64,000 nt of DNA. It comes from Grammothele lineata (lineage: Eukaryota > Basidiomycota > Agaricomycetes > Polyporales > Polyporaceae). The notes beneath the pieces are model-generated. The model saw only the letters and a program-made list of their open reading frames with translations. It was not told the origin of the DNA and searched no databases. A program made the translations under genes and the position numbers. Positions 11,986 through 21,815 of this stretch are shown piece after piece; the stretch's first letter is position 1, and the number at the start of each line of letters is the position of its first letter. The stretch is from assembly GCA_002150815.3 (NCBI GenBank), contig NDFF03000092.1, positions 248,001-312,000 on the forward strand, read 5' to 3'.

Positions 11986-12327
11986 AGTTCTTTCTGCGTC
12001 TACGATATGGTGGCTCCGGCAAGTCACGTAGAGTCGCTGCTCTAATTTCTGATGTACTCTTTGGCCTCGTAACGTGCGGCATTACACATACCATGCGATT
12101 GCCGAATTATGTATATCTTTTACGTTCCGGAATCATTGACACCATTTCGAGGCACGTTTACAGTGCCAGCGGCAGCTCTTGTCCTGTCACGTGGTCATTC
12201 ACTGCGTAGTCCGGGCGCAGGTTGCACTGTGCAGCGATTTACCTACGTCCCCACAACGGTGTCTAGCGAATTCTACTTGCTTGACAGTATCCATCTCGTT
12301 TCATACGTTCCCCATACACGCACCCTC
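11986..12327. other. Intergenic, 342 bp
   Basis: 3' flank of the F-box gene and 5' flank of apn1. Nothing else recognised. Confidence 0.6.
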
Positions 12328-14331
12328 ATGTCCGCTATGGCTCTCAGACGCAGCTCGCGTGCGGCTGCGACTGCCGCGTCCAACGCTATCGCAACTTCGA
12401 AGAAACCTTCTACCGTACGTTCACCGTCGCCCCTCAGTTCACCTTCCTCAGGCTCCGAACACGCGGACGACAATCCCAGGCCTGCCAAGAGGGCGCGAGT
12501 AGACAAACCTAAGAAGGATCCCAGTGCCACCAAACGCGTCCAGCGCAAGTCTACAAAGGCGTCCCAGGCCGAACCGACCTCAGAAGACTTCGCGCCGCGC
12601 GCGACAAACGAGTGGAAAGTTGGACCTCATGTATCTTCTGCGGGGGGAGTGGAGAACGCGATTGTAAATGCTGCGTCTGTCGGGTGAGTACAACCTCAAA
12701 TTATACCTCCGTTCGCGCCGTGCCAACCTGTGCACGCCTGCAGTGCGAACGCGTTCGCGCTGTTCCTCAAATCCCAACGCAAATGGGAGTCCCCTGCGCT
12801 GAAAGACGCGTCCATCGAACTGTTCAAGGCGCGAATGAAGGTGTTTGCATACTCCCCAACCCACGTCCTTCCGCATGGGAGTTACCTTGTCAACCTCGCG
12901 AACCCCGACGAGTGAGTGCTCACGCTAGCAAAGCTGAGGTTGAACCCCTTGTTCCACCGCTGACCGTACGAACTGTCCAGGGAGAAGCGCGAGAAGTCGT
13001 ACAAGTGCTTCCTCGACGACCTGAAGCGCTGCGAGCAACTCGGACTGCAGTTGTATAACTTCCAGTACGTCACCCATTCCTCGCTTCTTGGTCTTACTCT
13101 AGACACTCTCCAGCCCAGGTTCTTCGGTTGGTGCGGCGACCGTAGAAGAGTCCCTCACCCGTATTGCGGAGTGTGTAAACCGGGCGCATAAGGAGACTGA
13201 GCACGTCGTTATTGTATTGGAAAACATGGTGCGTCTTCTCGAATTCGCTGGAGGGGCGCACTTCAAGTTGATGTTGGTCTGCGCACAGGCTGGGTCGGGA
13301 AACGTCATTGGGTCGCGTTTCTCTGAGCTCGGCAAAATCATTGAGAAGGTACACGACAAGAGTCGCGTCGGCGTGTGTCTGGATACTTGTGAGTGCGTTG
13401 GACCGTAGGCAAAGACTCGAAAGCTTACCTCCCTGGTTTCTAGGTCATATGTATGCCGCTGTAAGCTTTCTATACGCGCCGGTACGACGCGAAGGCTTAT
13501 CATGTGCAGGGATACGATATCACCACACCTGAAGGTTGGGAGTAAGTTTCGTTTTTGCTCGACTGTCCCCATGTTTAGGTGCTAACTTCGCCCCCACTAC
13601 TTCAGGAACACCAGTGCGTGAAGTTCCGTTACGTGCCGCCTCAAGAGATTTGAAGCTGAAGCTCAACCGTTCTTCATCAGTGGCCGAACTCGAGCGTGAC
13701 GTGGGGCTGAAGTACCTACGTGGAATGCATCTCAACGACTCTAAGGGCGCCCTCTCGAGCAAGAAAGACCGGCACGAAAACATTGGGCTGTACGCATATA
13801 ATCCCTTCTTTGCCACTCCCGCACTTAGCACTAATTCACTCGCTCCTCTCTCCGCCTCGCTCATCCAGGGGCCACCTCGGCCTACGCACCTTCGCGCACA
13901 TCCTCTCCGACCCGCGGACGCGCGACATCCCCCTCATCCTCGAGACGCCCGCGTACGACGCGCCCTCCGGTTCTGGCTCCGGTGCGCGAGACAGGCTGGC
14001 GACGGAGGGCATGAGCGTGTGGCGTACGGAGGTCGCGGTGCTTAACCGCGTTTCTGGACGCCTACCCACTGGTGCTCCTTCCGGCTCTAGTCTTTCTGGG
14101 AGAAACGGCGAAAAGGGTGCGGAGGAGCTTGAGGCGCTGGGAGAGGAGGAGCTGGCAATGTGCCGCAAGGAAGTGGCGGATGCGGTCGCGAAGGCGAGCA
14201 CAGTACGCGATGGGAAAGGCAGGAAGGCGAACAGGAAGGGCGGTGCTGCTCGGAAGGGGAAGAAGGGTAAGCGGAGGGCGGACGAGGATGAGGATGAGGA
14301 CGTGGATAGCTGTGATGAGCAGGAGGACTGA
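12328..14331 (+). CDS. apn1: AP endonuclease Apn1 (endonuclease IV family), 483 aa
   Basis: Class II apurinic/apyrimidinic endonuclease of base-excision repair, a trinuclear zinc TIM barrel acting in nucleus and mitochondria. Ten exons (12328-12683, 12744-12911, 12981-13064, 13114-13228, 13289-13388, 13444-13460, 13510-13541, 13606-13613, 13681-13789, 13869-14331) join in one frame. Ligand-bearing motifs appear in order: GPHVSSAGG, YSPTHVLPHGSY, NFHPGSS, VIVLENM, VGVCLDTCHMYAAGYD, RGMHLNDSK, KKDRHENIGLGHLG and LILETP, so all expected metal ligands are present. The N-terminus is Ser-rich with KRARVDKPKK, and the C-terminus adds a Lys-rich and acidic tail (GKKGKRRADEDEDED); both could be nuclear localisation signals. 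Two exons are tiny: 17 nt (HMYAA) and 8 nt (part of ENTM). The ATG nine bases downstream is an alternative start. Confidence 0.93.
13444..13460 (+). other. apn1: 17-nt exon of apn1
   Basis: Completes the Cys codon and encodes HMYAA of the DTCHMYAAGYD metal-binding motif. Flanked by a TAG acceptor and a GTAAGC donor. Confidence 0.85.
13606..13613 (+). other. apn1: 8-nt micro-exon of apn1
   Basis: Bases GAACACCA lie between a TTCAG acceptor and a GTGCGTG donor. Including them gives GWENTMAELERDVGLKYLRG, which fits the family. Skipping them shifts the frame, and reading through the next intron inserts residues foreign to the family. Confidence 0.85.
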
Positions 14332-14610
14332 CTCGGTGGCTGGCGACGTGAAGTTCTACTCGCGTTGGCAATGGTGGTGTGCCAAAGTGCACTGGTGCCT
14401 ATCATTGAATCAAGAGTCATTTACTCTCTGCGTGGCGTCTGCACGCCAGCCGTATGGCCAGCATGCAACACGATTAGTGGGTGGGCAATAGTCGGAGGCG
14501 AGGTGGTCATAGGGTATGTGCACAGAGAAGTGATGTGTTGAGAAGATATAAACTGATATGATACAAACAGGGTATGTGAACGACCACTATGCTCCTGACC
14601 GCGAGCCCAC

Positions 14611-15102
14611 CTATTCAATGCCAGCCATCTTGAACAGCTTGGCGAGCAACTCCTTACGCTCTTCTTTCCACCTAGCGCGCTCTTCGTGCCACCTAGCGCG
14701 TTCTTCGTCCCATCGAGTGCGCTCTTCGCCCCACGTAGCGCGTTCTCTAGCACATTCTTCTTTCCACCTAGCGCGCTCTGCGTCCCACCAAGCGCGCAAC
14801 TCCCTACGCTCTTCGTCCCGCCTAGCGCGCTCCATGTCGTACCTGGCGCGTTCTTCTCCCAGCCGCTTCCTCTCCACTGCTAGTAGTTCCTGGAGCACTT
14901 GTACGTGTGCAGATAAATTTGAGATCGTGTCCTGAACCTGATTGATCTTGGGTGCCGTCCCAGACAAGCATAAAGTATCCGTCTGAGAGTTATGCTCGGA
15001 TACTGTGGTGGTTTCAACTATAACCGCGCGGCATATTAGTGTGATCACTACTATGCGCTCCAAGCAGAACATAAGAAGACGCACCTCGCCGCTGCGAACC
15101 AT
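14611..15102 (-). CDS. Coiled-coil protein with tandem heptads; N-terminus unresolved
   Basis: The supported part is the C-terminal 110 residues. From about 14940 down to 14611 the frame reads as an almost pure coiled coil, rich in Glu, Arg and Trp. It is built from repeats of the type RARWHEE / RARWKEE that match a 21-bp period in the DNA, and ends LLAKLFKMAGIE. Upstream a leader with KINQVQDTISNLSAHVQVLQELL also favours a helix. The frame stays open to an ATG at 15102 and further to one at 15228. A GTGCGT donor at 15084 and candidate acceptors could instead remove a hydrophobic stretch, but no choice kept phase. No function can be assigned; oligomerisation is likely. Confidence 0.5.
   Translation of the reverse strand: MVRSGEVRLLMFCLERIVVITLICRAVIVETTTVSEHNSQTDTLCLSGTAPKINQVQDTISNLSAHVQVLQELLAVERKRLGEERARYDMERARRDEERRELRAWWDAERARWKEECARERATWGEERTRWDEERARWHEERARWKEERKELLAKLFKMAGIE
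14640..14860. repeat. 21-bp imperfect tandem repeat (heptad-coding)
   Basis: About ten imperfect units with a CCTAGCGCG-type core recur every 21 nt, or multiples of it. They encode the coiled-coil heptads of the gene above on the minus strand. Confidence 0.75.
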
Positions 15103-16189
15103 GGCGCAACAAACTCGGAGAAGAAGGCACTGAGATGTGTTAATTTGGGGCATGAAGGGACATCTTCGACCTTCTAGATCTACGAGTCTGACAGTGGCGA
15201 CGGCGACTTTCGAAGAGGTGGGGAACACGGAGCTCCAGATGAAGATGTGGATTCGGTGGAGGAGGGGGCTCCGAGGAAGTGATGCTTGGCTTCAACCTAA
15301 GGCGCCGTGGTTTGGGAGGCTGACTTGCCAGGTGTGCCATACGGCGGTACGCCATATGATGTGTGACGAGAGAAGGAACCAACCGATTGACTATCCGGAC
15401 GAAGCCTCAGGCTGTCCGAGTCTGGCCGCACTGACAGTTGCGTACGCTAGTATTCGTGGAATCCTGGCGAAGAGGAGCAAGGATTTTTCGGACCGCGGCC
15501 GTTGACCGTCACGATGTGCCACCAACTTGAACGAGTCTGAGTCGGTCGACGGTGGTGGTGAATACTACTTCCTAGATGCTAATTGGTAAGCGGGCTTTCT
15601 CGCTACCGAGCTTGGAGGCTTGTTGGTGTAACAACAGGGACACTTGCGTGGATAATGAGTAGTACTGTGAGTTTGGCTTGAATTTTGTTTCGGGGTCGAG
15701 CGGCCCCCTGGCTGAGAGTTAAAGTTTCAAAAAGGTTAACCCCGACGCGCAGTATCACGTGGCCGTTCATTCATGCATGTTTGGTCTTATTTGACACCCC
15801 TGGAGGTCCGGCCCGGGTCAGACGCGTGGTGGGAGGCCGCGACTTCGTCGAAGTCTCCACCATGACCACCGCTTGTCCTCCAATTCCAGACACGGCCTAG
15901 AATATGACTTCAGATACTACAACGCACCTCCTATAGGCAGTTTGTTTTGAGCTTAGAACCGTTTCCACGTCATCTGGCCCAAGAAGCCTAAGCCCAGCGA
16001 ACTTTGGCAACCGTCCAATGATAACCTCCAATGGCCATGCCATGTGGACCAAGGCTCCAGGGCCATAGGCTCTTCCGAACGTTGGGCCTTTCCCATGCCC
16101 CAGGCGCGATCCCACTGACCTCTATATATGTAGGTAGCTGCCGCCGGGTTCTTGCTCCTTATCTCCTCTCTCATCCTTCACCCTTCAGC
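15103..16189. other. Divergent intergenic region, 1.1 kb
   Basis: Lies between the coiled-coil gene (-) and the deacetylase gene (+). Upstream exons of the coiled-coil gene may lie in 15103-15540 (a Ser/Pro-rich frame is open there), but I could not join them. 15550-16120 shows no coding signal. Confidence 0.45.
16123..16129 (+). promoter_or_regulatory. TATA box of the deacetylase gene
   Basis: TATATAT about 65 bp upstream of the ATG at 16190, a usual distance for a fungal TATA promoter. Confidence 0.5.
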
Positions 16190-17911
16190 ATGCCTCGCAA
16201 GATTCTGGTAGGCTTTGGTGTCGACGTGGACGCCGCGTCGGGATGGTACGTCTCTTCTTGATATTATATTTCCGTCATTCACACTCCCTCCTCCTTGACA
16301 TTATGCAGGATCGGATCGCTAGGCGCAGAGAACTCGCCGTGTGATGTTTCCAGGGTGGGCCCGAGATTCGCGCCATTGTAGTCACATGAACGCCGTTCAC
16401 AACGTGCAGGGTATGTACGCCGGAGAGGTTGGCGTGCCTCGGCTCTTGAAGCTGTTTAACAAGTACAACATCAAAGCAACCTGGTTTATCCCTGGTGAGC
16501 AGCTGTCCTCGCTCCCACTGCCTACCTCGCCGCTGACGTCACCCATGCTGACCTCAACCCCAGGCCACAGTGTAGAGACGTTCCCCGAGCAACTTGCACC
16601 AATTAGGGACGGCGGTCACGAGATGTCCTTACCTTCTCCTTCTCCTTCTTCTGCTAGTTCCTCACTGGCTGGCATTTTCACAGCGGCCTGCACGGATACA
16701 CGCACGAGAGACAGACGCGGCTCACCCCCGAGCAGCAAAAGGACGTGCTCGACCGCTCGTACGAGGTGCTGACCAAGTTCAATAATGGAGTGCCTCCTAG
16801 GGGGAGCTGCGCGCCGTGCTGGGACACGACGAGGGAGAATACGAGGCTCTTGCTCGAGAAGGGGATCGAGTACGGTGCGTATGTGTGGTGTGTGGGATGA
16901 TGTTCGTTCGGGTGCTGATGATGGTCTTGAAGACCATTCGAACATGGCGCACGAGTACGTCTGACTGCACTTCATTCCAGGCAGAACTTGGGCTGTAGGC
17001 TGACGTGCCTCTGTAGCTCCCAGGCATACTATCTGCGCACTGACGACGACTGGGCCAAAATCGACTACGGAGCCAAGGCGGAGTCGTGGATGACGCCCCT
17101 GGTCCGTGGTAAAGACACCGGACTGGTGGAGATACCGGCGAACTGGTGCGCTTCCTTCGAGTCCGCCGATCCTGAGTACGTCAATATCACATGTATTGTG
17201 CATGCCACAGGTACCTCGACGACTGGCCGCCCTTGGTGTGAGTGCCATACAGTCAGTTCGAGATATTTTCTGCAGGGACCTCATGAGGGCGCAGATTCGT
17301 GAAGACGTCTCCGAACTCTCACGGCTGGGTAACTCGCTAGCCTCTCTTCGCGACACGCGCGAGCCCTGCTAAAAACACTCTTTCCAGGTGAACACTCGAG
17401 ACGTCGAGCAGCTCTGGAAGGACACCTTCACCTACCTCTACAGGCGCGTCCTACACATTACCAATACTACCAGTTTCTGACACTGCAGGTCGCGGACGGC
17501 ATAGAGAAGAAGAGAACTTCATCTTCCCCATCACGATCCACCCGGACGTGAGCGGGTACGTGTCTTCTCCTCACCTTCCACAGGATGACGCGGCTGACCA
17601 GCCCGCGCTCCGACCCCAGACGCCCGCACGTCCTACTGATGCTCGTACGTCCCCTTTCCCCCACATTCCCCCTTGGCCCACCCCACCGCGCGGGTAGCAT
17701 CAGAGCGCGCGCGAGACCGGGGTGCCCGTCTCCCCCGACCTAAGCCTGCGCGCTTGTTAGCGCATAATGCTCACTTCACACGTAGGAGCGCTTCATCGAA
17801 TGGATCAACACGCACCCCGAGGTCCAGTGGGTCCGGATGATCGACATGGCCGAGGAGTTCCGCACGCGCGTCGCCCCTGCCCCGGGGGCGCTCATGCCCC
17901 GCAGCCTTTGA
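16190..17911 (+). CDS. Polysaccharide deacetylase / allantoinase-like (PuuE-type) protein, 302 aa
   Basis: Carbohydrate-esterase-4-type NodB fold; the long form with WYLDDWPP and a C-terminal IHPDVSGRPHVLLM block resembles the bacterial PuuE allantoinase and fungal relatives. Thirteen exons (16190-16245, 16309-16354, 16410-16494, 16564-16624, 16684-16874, 16933-16954, 17017-17145, 17211-17237, 17295-17328, 17388-17443, 17505-17555, 17620-17644, 17786-17911) keep one frame. The metal site is visible as GVDVDA (Asp) and [11 protein letters not shown] (the HxxxH pair). Later motifs are [34 protein letters not shown] and PNSHGW. No signal peptide is seen, so a cytosolic amide or amidino substrate fits better than cell-wall chitin. 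One intron (17444-17504) appears to use a GC donor. Part of the active-site wall reads [10 protein letters not shown] rather than the usual aromatic-rich version. Confidence 0.82.
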
Positions 17912-18194
17912 GGTCTGAGCCCTCGCGATGGGGGCCGCTTCTACCGGGGGGCCCGGGGGGAGGGGGGGAGAACTCGGAGGCGAGGGTTTGATTGGAGCGA
18001 ATAAATTAATCCAAGGGGAAGTATGTGTGCATATGTAAGAGTAGGTGTGTATGTAGGTAGTAGGAATGCAACAACACAACAACAACAGTGGGCATGCATA
18101 ATATCGTAACGCAAGCTCGTACCCAATCCGAGGGGTCGTCTGTACTTAGTACAGTATGTATCCCTCCACACCCCAGCCCCCACTCAACTCCCAC

Positions 18195-21011
18195 TCAACA
18201 CCCCCCAGGCGCAGCCTTCCGCCTTCTAAACAACACCTTCGCCGAGTGCGAGGGCAAGTCCGCAGGCCCGAAGCGGACGTTGGGCGGGCGCTGCCCCTCC
18301 TGTGCGAACTTGACGTCGTAGTGGAGCACGAGGTGGGCCATCATCGTCTTGAGCTCGTTTGCTGCGAAGAACCTCCCTGGGCTGCGCACGGTGCGCCGGT
18401 CGGGTGGGTGTGTTAGCTCTGTAGTGCGGATGCGAATGCGACTTGGAGGCGAACGGAGGGGAGAGGGGGGGAGGGGGAGGGGAAGGGAGAAGGAGGAAGG
18501 AGGAAAGGACGCACCAAGCATGCCTCCCATGCCCGAACGTAATAAAGTCCACCGAAGTGTTCACCAACTGATGCTTCGTCACGTCCTCCACCTCCCCCGT
18601 CTCCCTCATTCGCGAAAATCTAAACGGGTCGAACACGGCGGCGTCGCTCGCGCTGCCCTCGCTGCCTACCCCATCGACGCTACCGCCGCCGCCGTAGCGG
18701 GCGTCGTCGCGGTGGGCGGTCACGGAGGCGGCGGCGACGAGGGTGCCGCGGGGGATGCGCGTCCCGTCGGAGAGGGTGACGTCTTTGACCGCTTTGCGGA
18801 AGAGGTTCACTGTACGTGTCGCGCGTCCCGCGTTTCGTCAGTCTCTCCACGCTCAGGGACCCCGCCCCCGCGCTTGGAAAGCAGCGGAGGAAAGGGAAGG
18901 GAAAGAAAGGAGAGAAGAAGGGAGACGCACTCAACGTCCCATCCGCCAACCGCATGCTCTCCTTCAGGAAGCTGTCCAGCTTGCGCATCTTGCCGAGCGA
19001 GGCCTTGCTCCACCCGTCCGCGGCGACGACGGCCTCGATCTCCGCGCGGAGGGGCGCGATGTATTGCGGGTAGGCGGCGAGGTTGTACAGGGCGTGGGTG
19101 AATGTCTGGGCTCGCGCGCGCGTCCGCGCGTCAGCCGTGGGCGTCGGGGGGTGAGAAGCAAGGGGAAAGTGGAGGAAGGAGAGGAGGGAGAGGGAAGCAG
19201 AGGAAGAGGGACGCACCCCGCTCGACGTATGTATCGCGCCAAAGTTGACGAGGAGCATCTTCTCGACGACGTTGTCGAACGGCTTGTCCTTGGCGCGCGC
19301 CTCGTCGAGTAGCCACTGCAACAGGTCCCGCTGTAACCCCCAAGTCCCAACGGTCGTCAGTGGTGAGTTCATCCCGGAATACGATAGTACATGCTAAACA
19401 CGGCTAGTGCGCAAACAAACTCGAGCGCTCGCACTAGCCCCCACCCTCGCCCTGACACCAGCCCTGACACTAGCCCCCGCACCAACACCAACACCAAGAA
19501 GAACAGAACGACCACTCACAGGCTTATCCTCCCAGTCATCCCCATGCATAAGCGCCATCTCCTGGCGCTCCTGGAGCATGGGGACGAACATGGGCATCAG
19601 GCGGCGCTTGCTCCGGGACACGAGCGGGAGCGCGCGGCCGATGAGGCTGTTGGGGGTTGGGGTTGGCGATGGCGGGATTGGCGGGATCGACGAGCGGTGG
19701 GCGGCGGGGAGAAGGAAGAGAATGAAGAGGTTCAAGAGAGGTAACGGGGGAGAGAAGGGAAAGGACACATCGTCAACGTCTCACCACCTAACACATCAAA
19801 AGCGCAGCGCAGCCTGGGCGGGCAGGAAGCAAGGGGCAGGGGGCAGGGGGGGGGAAGAGAGACAAACGCTCACGGCTTCAAAAACTCGGGGAAGAGGTTG
19901 ATGAGGAAGGACGAGACGAAGACCTCGTTCGTGAAGTTGATCGCGACGTCCAGGAAGTCGGCGTCTCGGCCTGCAGCGCGTGCGTACACATAGGCATAGG
20001 CGTATGTCAGATAAGATTAGGCAAAGGGAGGGGAAGGGGGAGGGGGAGGGACGTACACCGTGGGAGGCCGACGATGACACGATTGCTCGCGCGCGCGATG
20101 ATCTTCTGCACGATCGGGAACACGCACACTTCCGTCCAGTCTGTCCCCAACCCCACGCCTCATCAGCCACTCTATGCGCGCTCAAAAGAAAAGGCGACAG
20201 CTGAACGCTGAACACTGAATGGGCGCGCACCGTCAGTAAGAGGAACGTACTCCGCGAACGCGGCCTCGACCTCGTCGAGCACGTCCGGGTGGAGCGCGGC
20301 GAGGTTCCGCGTGAGCTTGTCGCGCACGACCGCGACGTGGAACTGGTCGTCGACGGTTGGGCCGAGGGTGTGTCGTAGTTGGAGGACCTGGAAATAGCAA
20401 ACGCGAGCGCAGCCGCAGAGTACGGGGGCGCGCAGGGGATCAGTAGGCTAGCCTAGAAAGACATAGCGGGATGGGGAGCGCAGCAGGCGCAGTGGACGGG
20501 GGAGACGGGAGACGGGAGACACACCTCAGCAGCGCCCTCGACAGAGGAAAGCTCGTCGTCGGGGCTCTTGCGGAGCTCGTCGATGAGCTTGGGGCCGGTG
20601 AAGATGACAATCCAGCCGTCGAGCATCGGGAGCTTGAATAGCGTGCCATAATACTGCAGAGGATGTGCTCGCTCGGTACGAAGACAGGGCATCTCATGAT
20701 CACGACGGGGCGCGCACCTTTCGATAACCCTCCCAGAGCATGCCCTCCGCATCGCGGATGTACCTGAGCGCACCGAGGTACGAAAGAAGCGGGGCCGAGT
20801 GTCCAATGGTCGGGATCGCTTGCAGCTGGGGAACGGGTGGCGATCAGGACCCTGAGGGCTTCGGGGGCGGATCGGCGGGCGTTACGTATAGTACAGTACG
20901 TACGGGGTCGAAGTGCCGCTTGACGGCGTAATAGAGGACGAAGGCGGCGGCGAGGGCCGCGCAGAGCTGCCAGGAGTCGAGGGCGAGGGCGAGGGCGGGC
21001 GCGTCGGACAT
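18195..21011 (-). CDS. Cytochrome P450, 526 aa
   Basis: Microsomal heme mono-oxygenase. Eleven exons (20904-21011, 20718-20825, 20525-20653, 20231-20387, 20057-20140, 19874-19970, 19520-19646, 19217-19330, 18931-19105, 18515-18809, 18195-18381) give one frame. An N-terminal membrane helix covers residues about 14-29 (LCAALAAAFVLYYAV). The I-helix reads LVNFGAIHTSS, with His where most P450s have an acid, as in several agaricomycete families. The K-helix has FLKESMR (ExxR). The heme loop is FGHGRHACPGRF, and its Cys codon is split by an intron (TG|C). A Gly/Ser-rich insertion (GGGGSVDGVGS) sits between the K-helix and the PERF-like FDPFRFSRM. Substrate is unknown. An upstream in-frame ATG (21110) is less likely because it buries the anchor. 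Confidence 0.9.
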
Positions 21012-21815
21012 ACGTATATGCGTTTTGCCGATGTATGAAAGCGGTGCCGAGGGTAATTGAAGGCCGGCGATGACGACAGCGAGACTGAGGCGGGGCGTGG
21101 TGGTTGGCAAGGGTCAAGTATGTAACAATTCGGAGAGAAACGTCGAGGAACGGGCTCGTTGATGTCGACAACGTGGATATGGCTCTCGGAAGACGCCGGA
21201 GGTGGCTAGCGGTCTGCCGAGGTGGCGAAGACGCGGGCCTGGGTGGAGAGAGGCGAGAGAGAGAAGGGGGAGCGCGGTGGGAACGGCGGAGCAGTGACGA
21301 TAGCGTGCGCTGGGAGAGTTATGAGGGGTGGGATGCCGCTGGGCCGTTGTGGGCGGGTCGCGGGACGAGGAGCATGGTGGGAAGGGAGTGGTGGCGGGAG
21401 GGCGAGATTTTAAATGAGGTACGCGTCCGGACGATGCGTCCCGCGACGATGGCGGGTCCAGCTGGCGTCCGCTCGTGTTCTTTCCCGGTCCCCGAAGACT
21501 CCGGGGGCAGCGTCCAGGCGTCTGCTGCCACATGCCCGTCCTCTTCGCGTCGTTTTCAGCACAGGCGGTTGAGTACGGCCCTACGCTAGACTGATAATTA
21601 CTCCGAGCGTTGTATACGTAGAGCATTGCTTCGCCGGCGCGGATCCGAACTGTCCGATCCCTGGACGAGCCTGGATCGTGCTAGCGACAACGCTTGTGCT
21701 AGTTCCTGATGAAGGGTCCATATCTACCCGAGCCAATAGACGCTCATCCGCATTGCTCTCACGTGGCACGCTCGTCCTTCGGTGGCGCACGTCGTGTTGA
21801 CGGCGACCCTCGACG
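21012..21815. other. Divergent promoter region, P450 / La-related protein, 804 bp
   Basis: No coding motif recognised. The open frames present are short, overlapping and compositionally biased. Confidence 0.55.
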
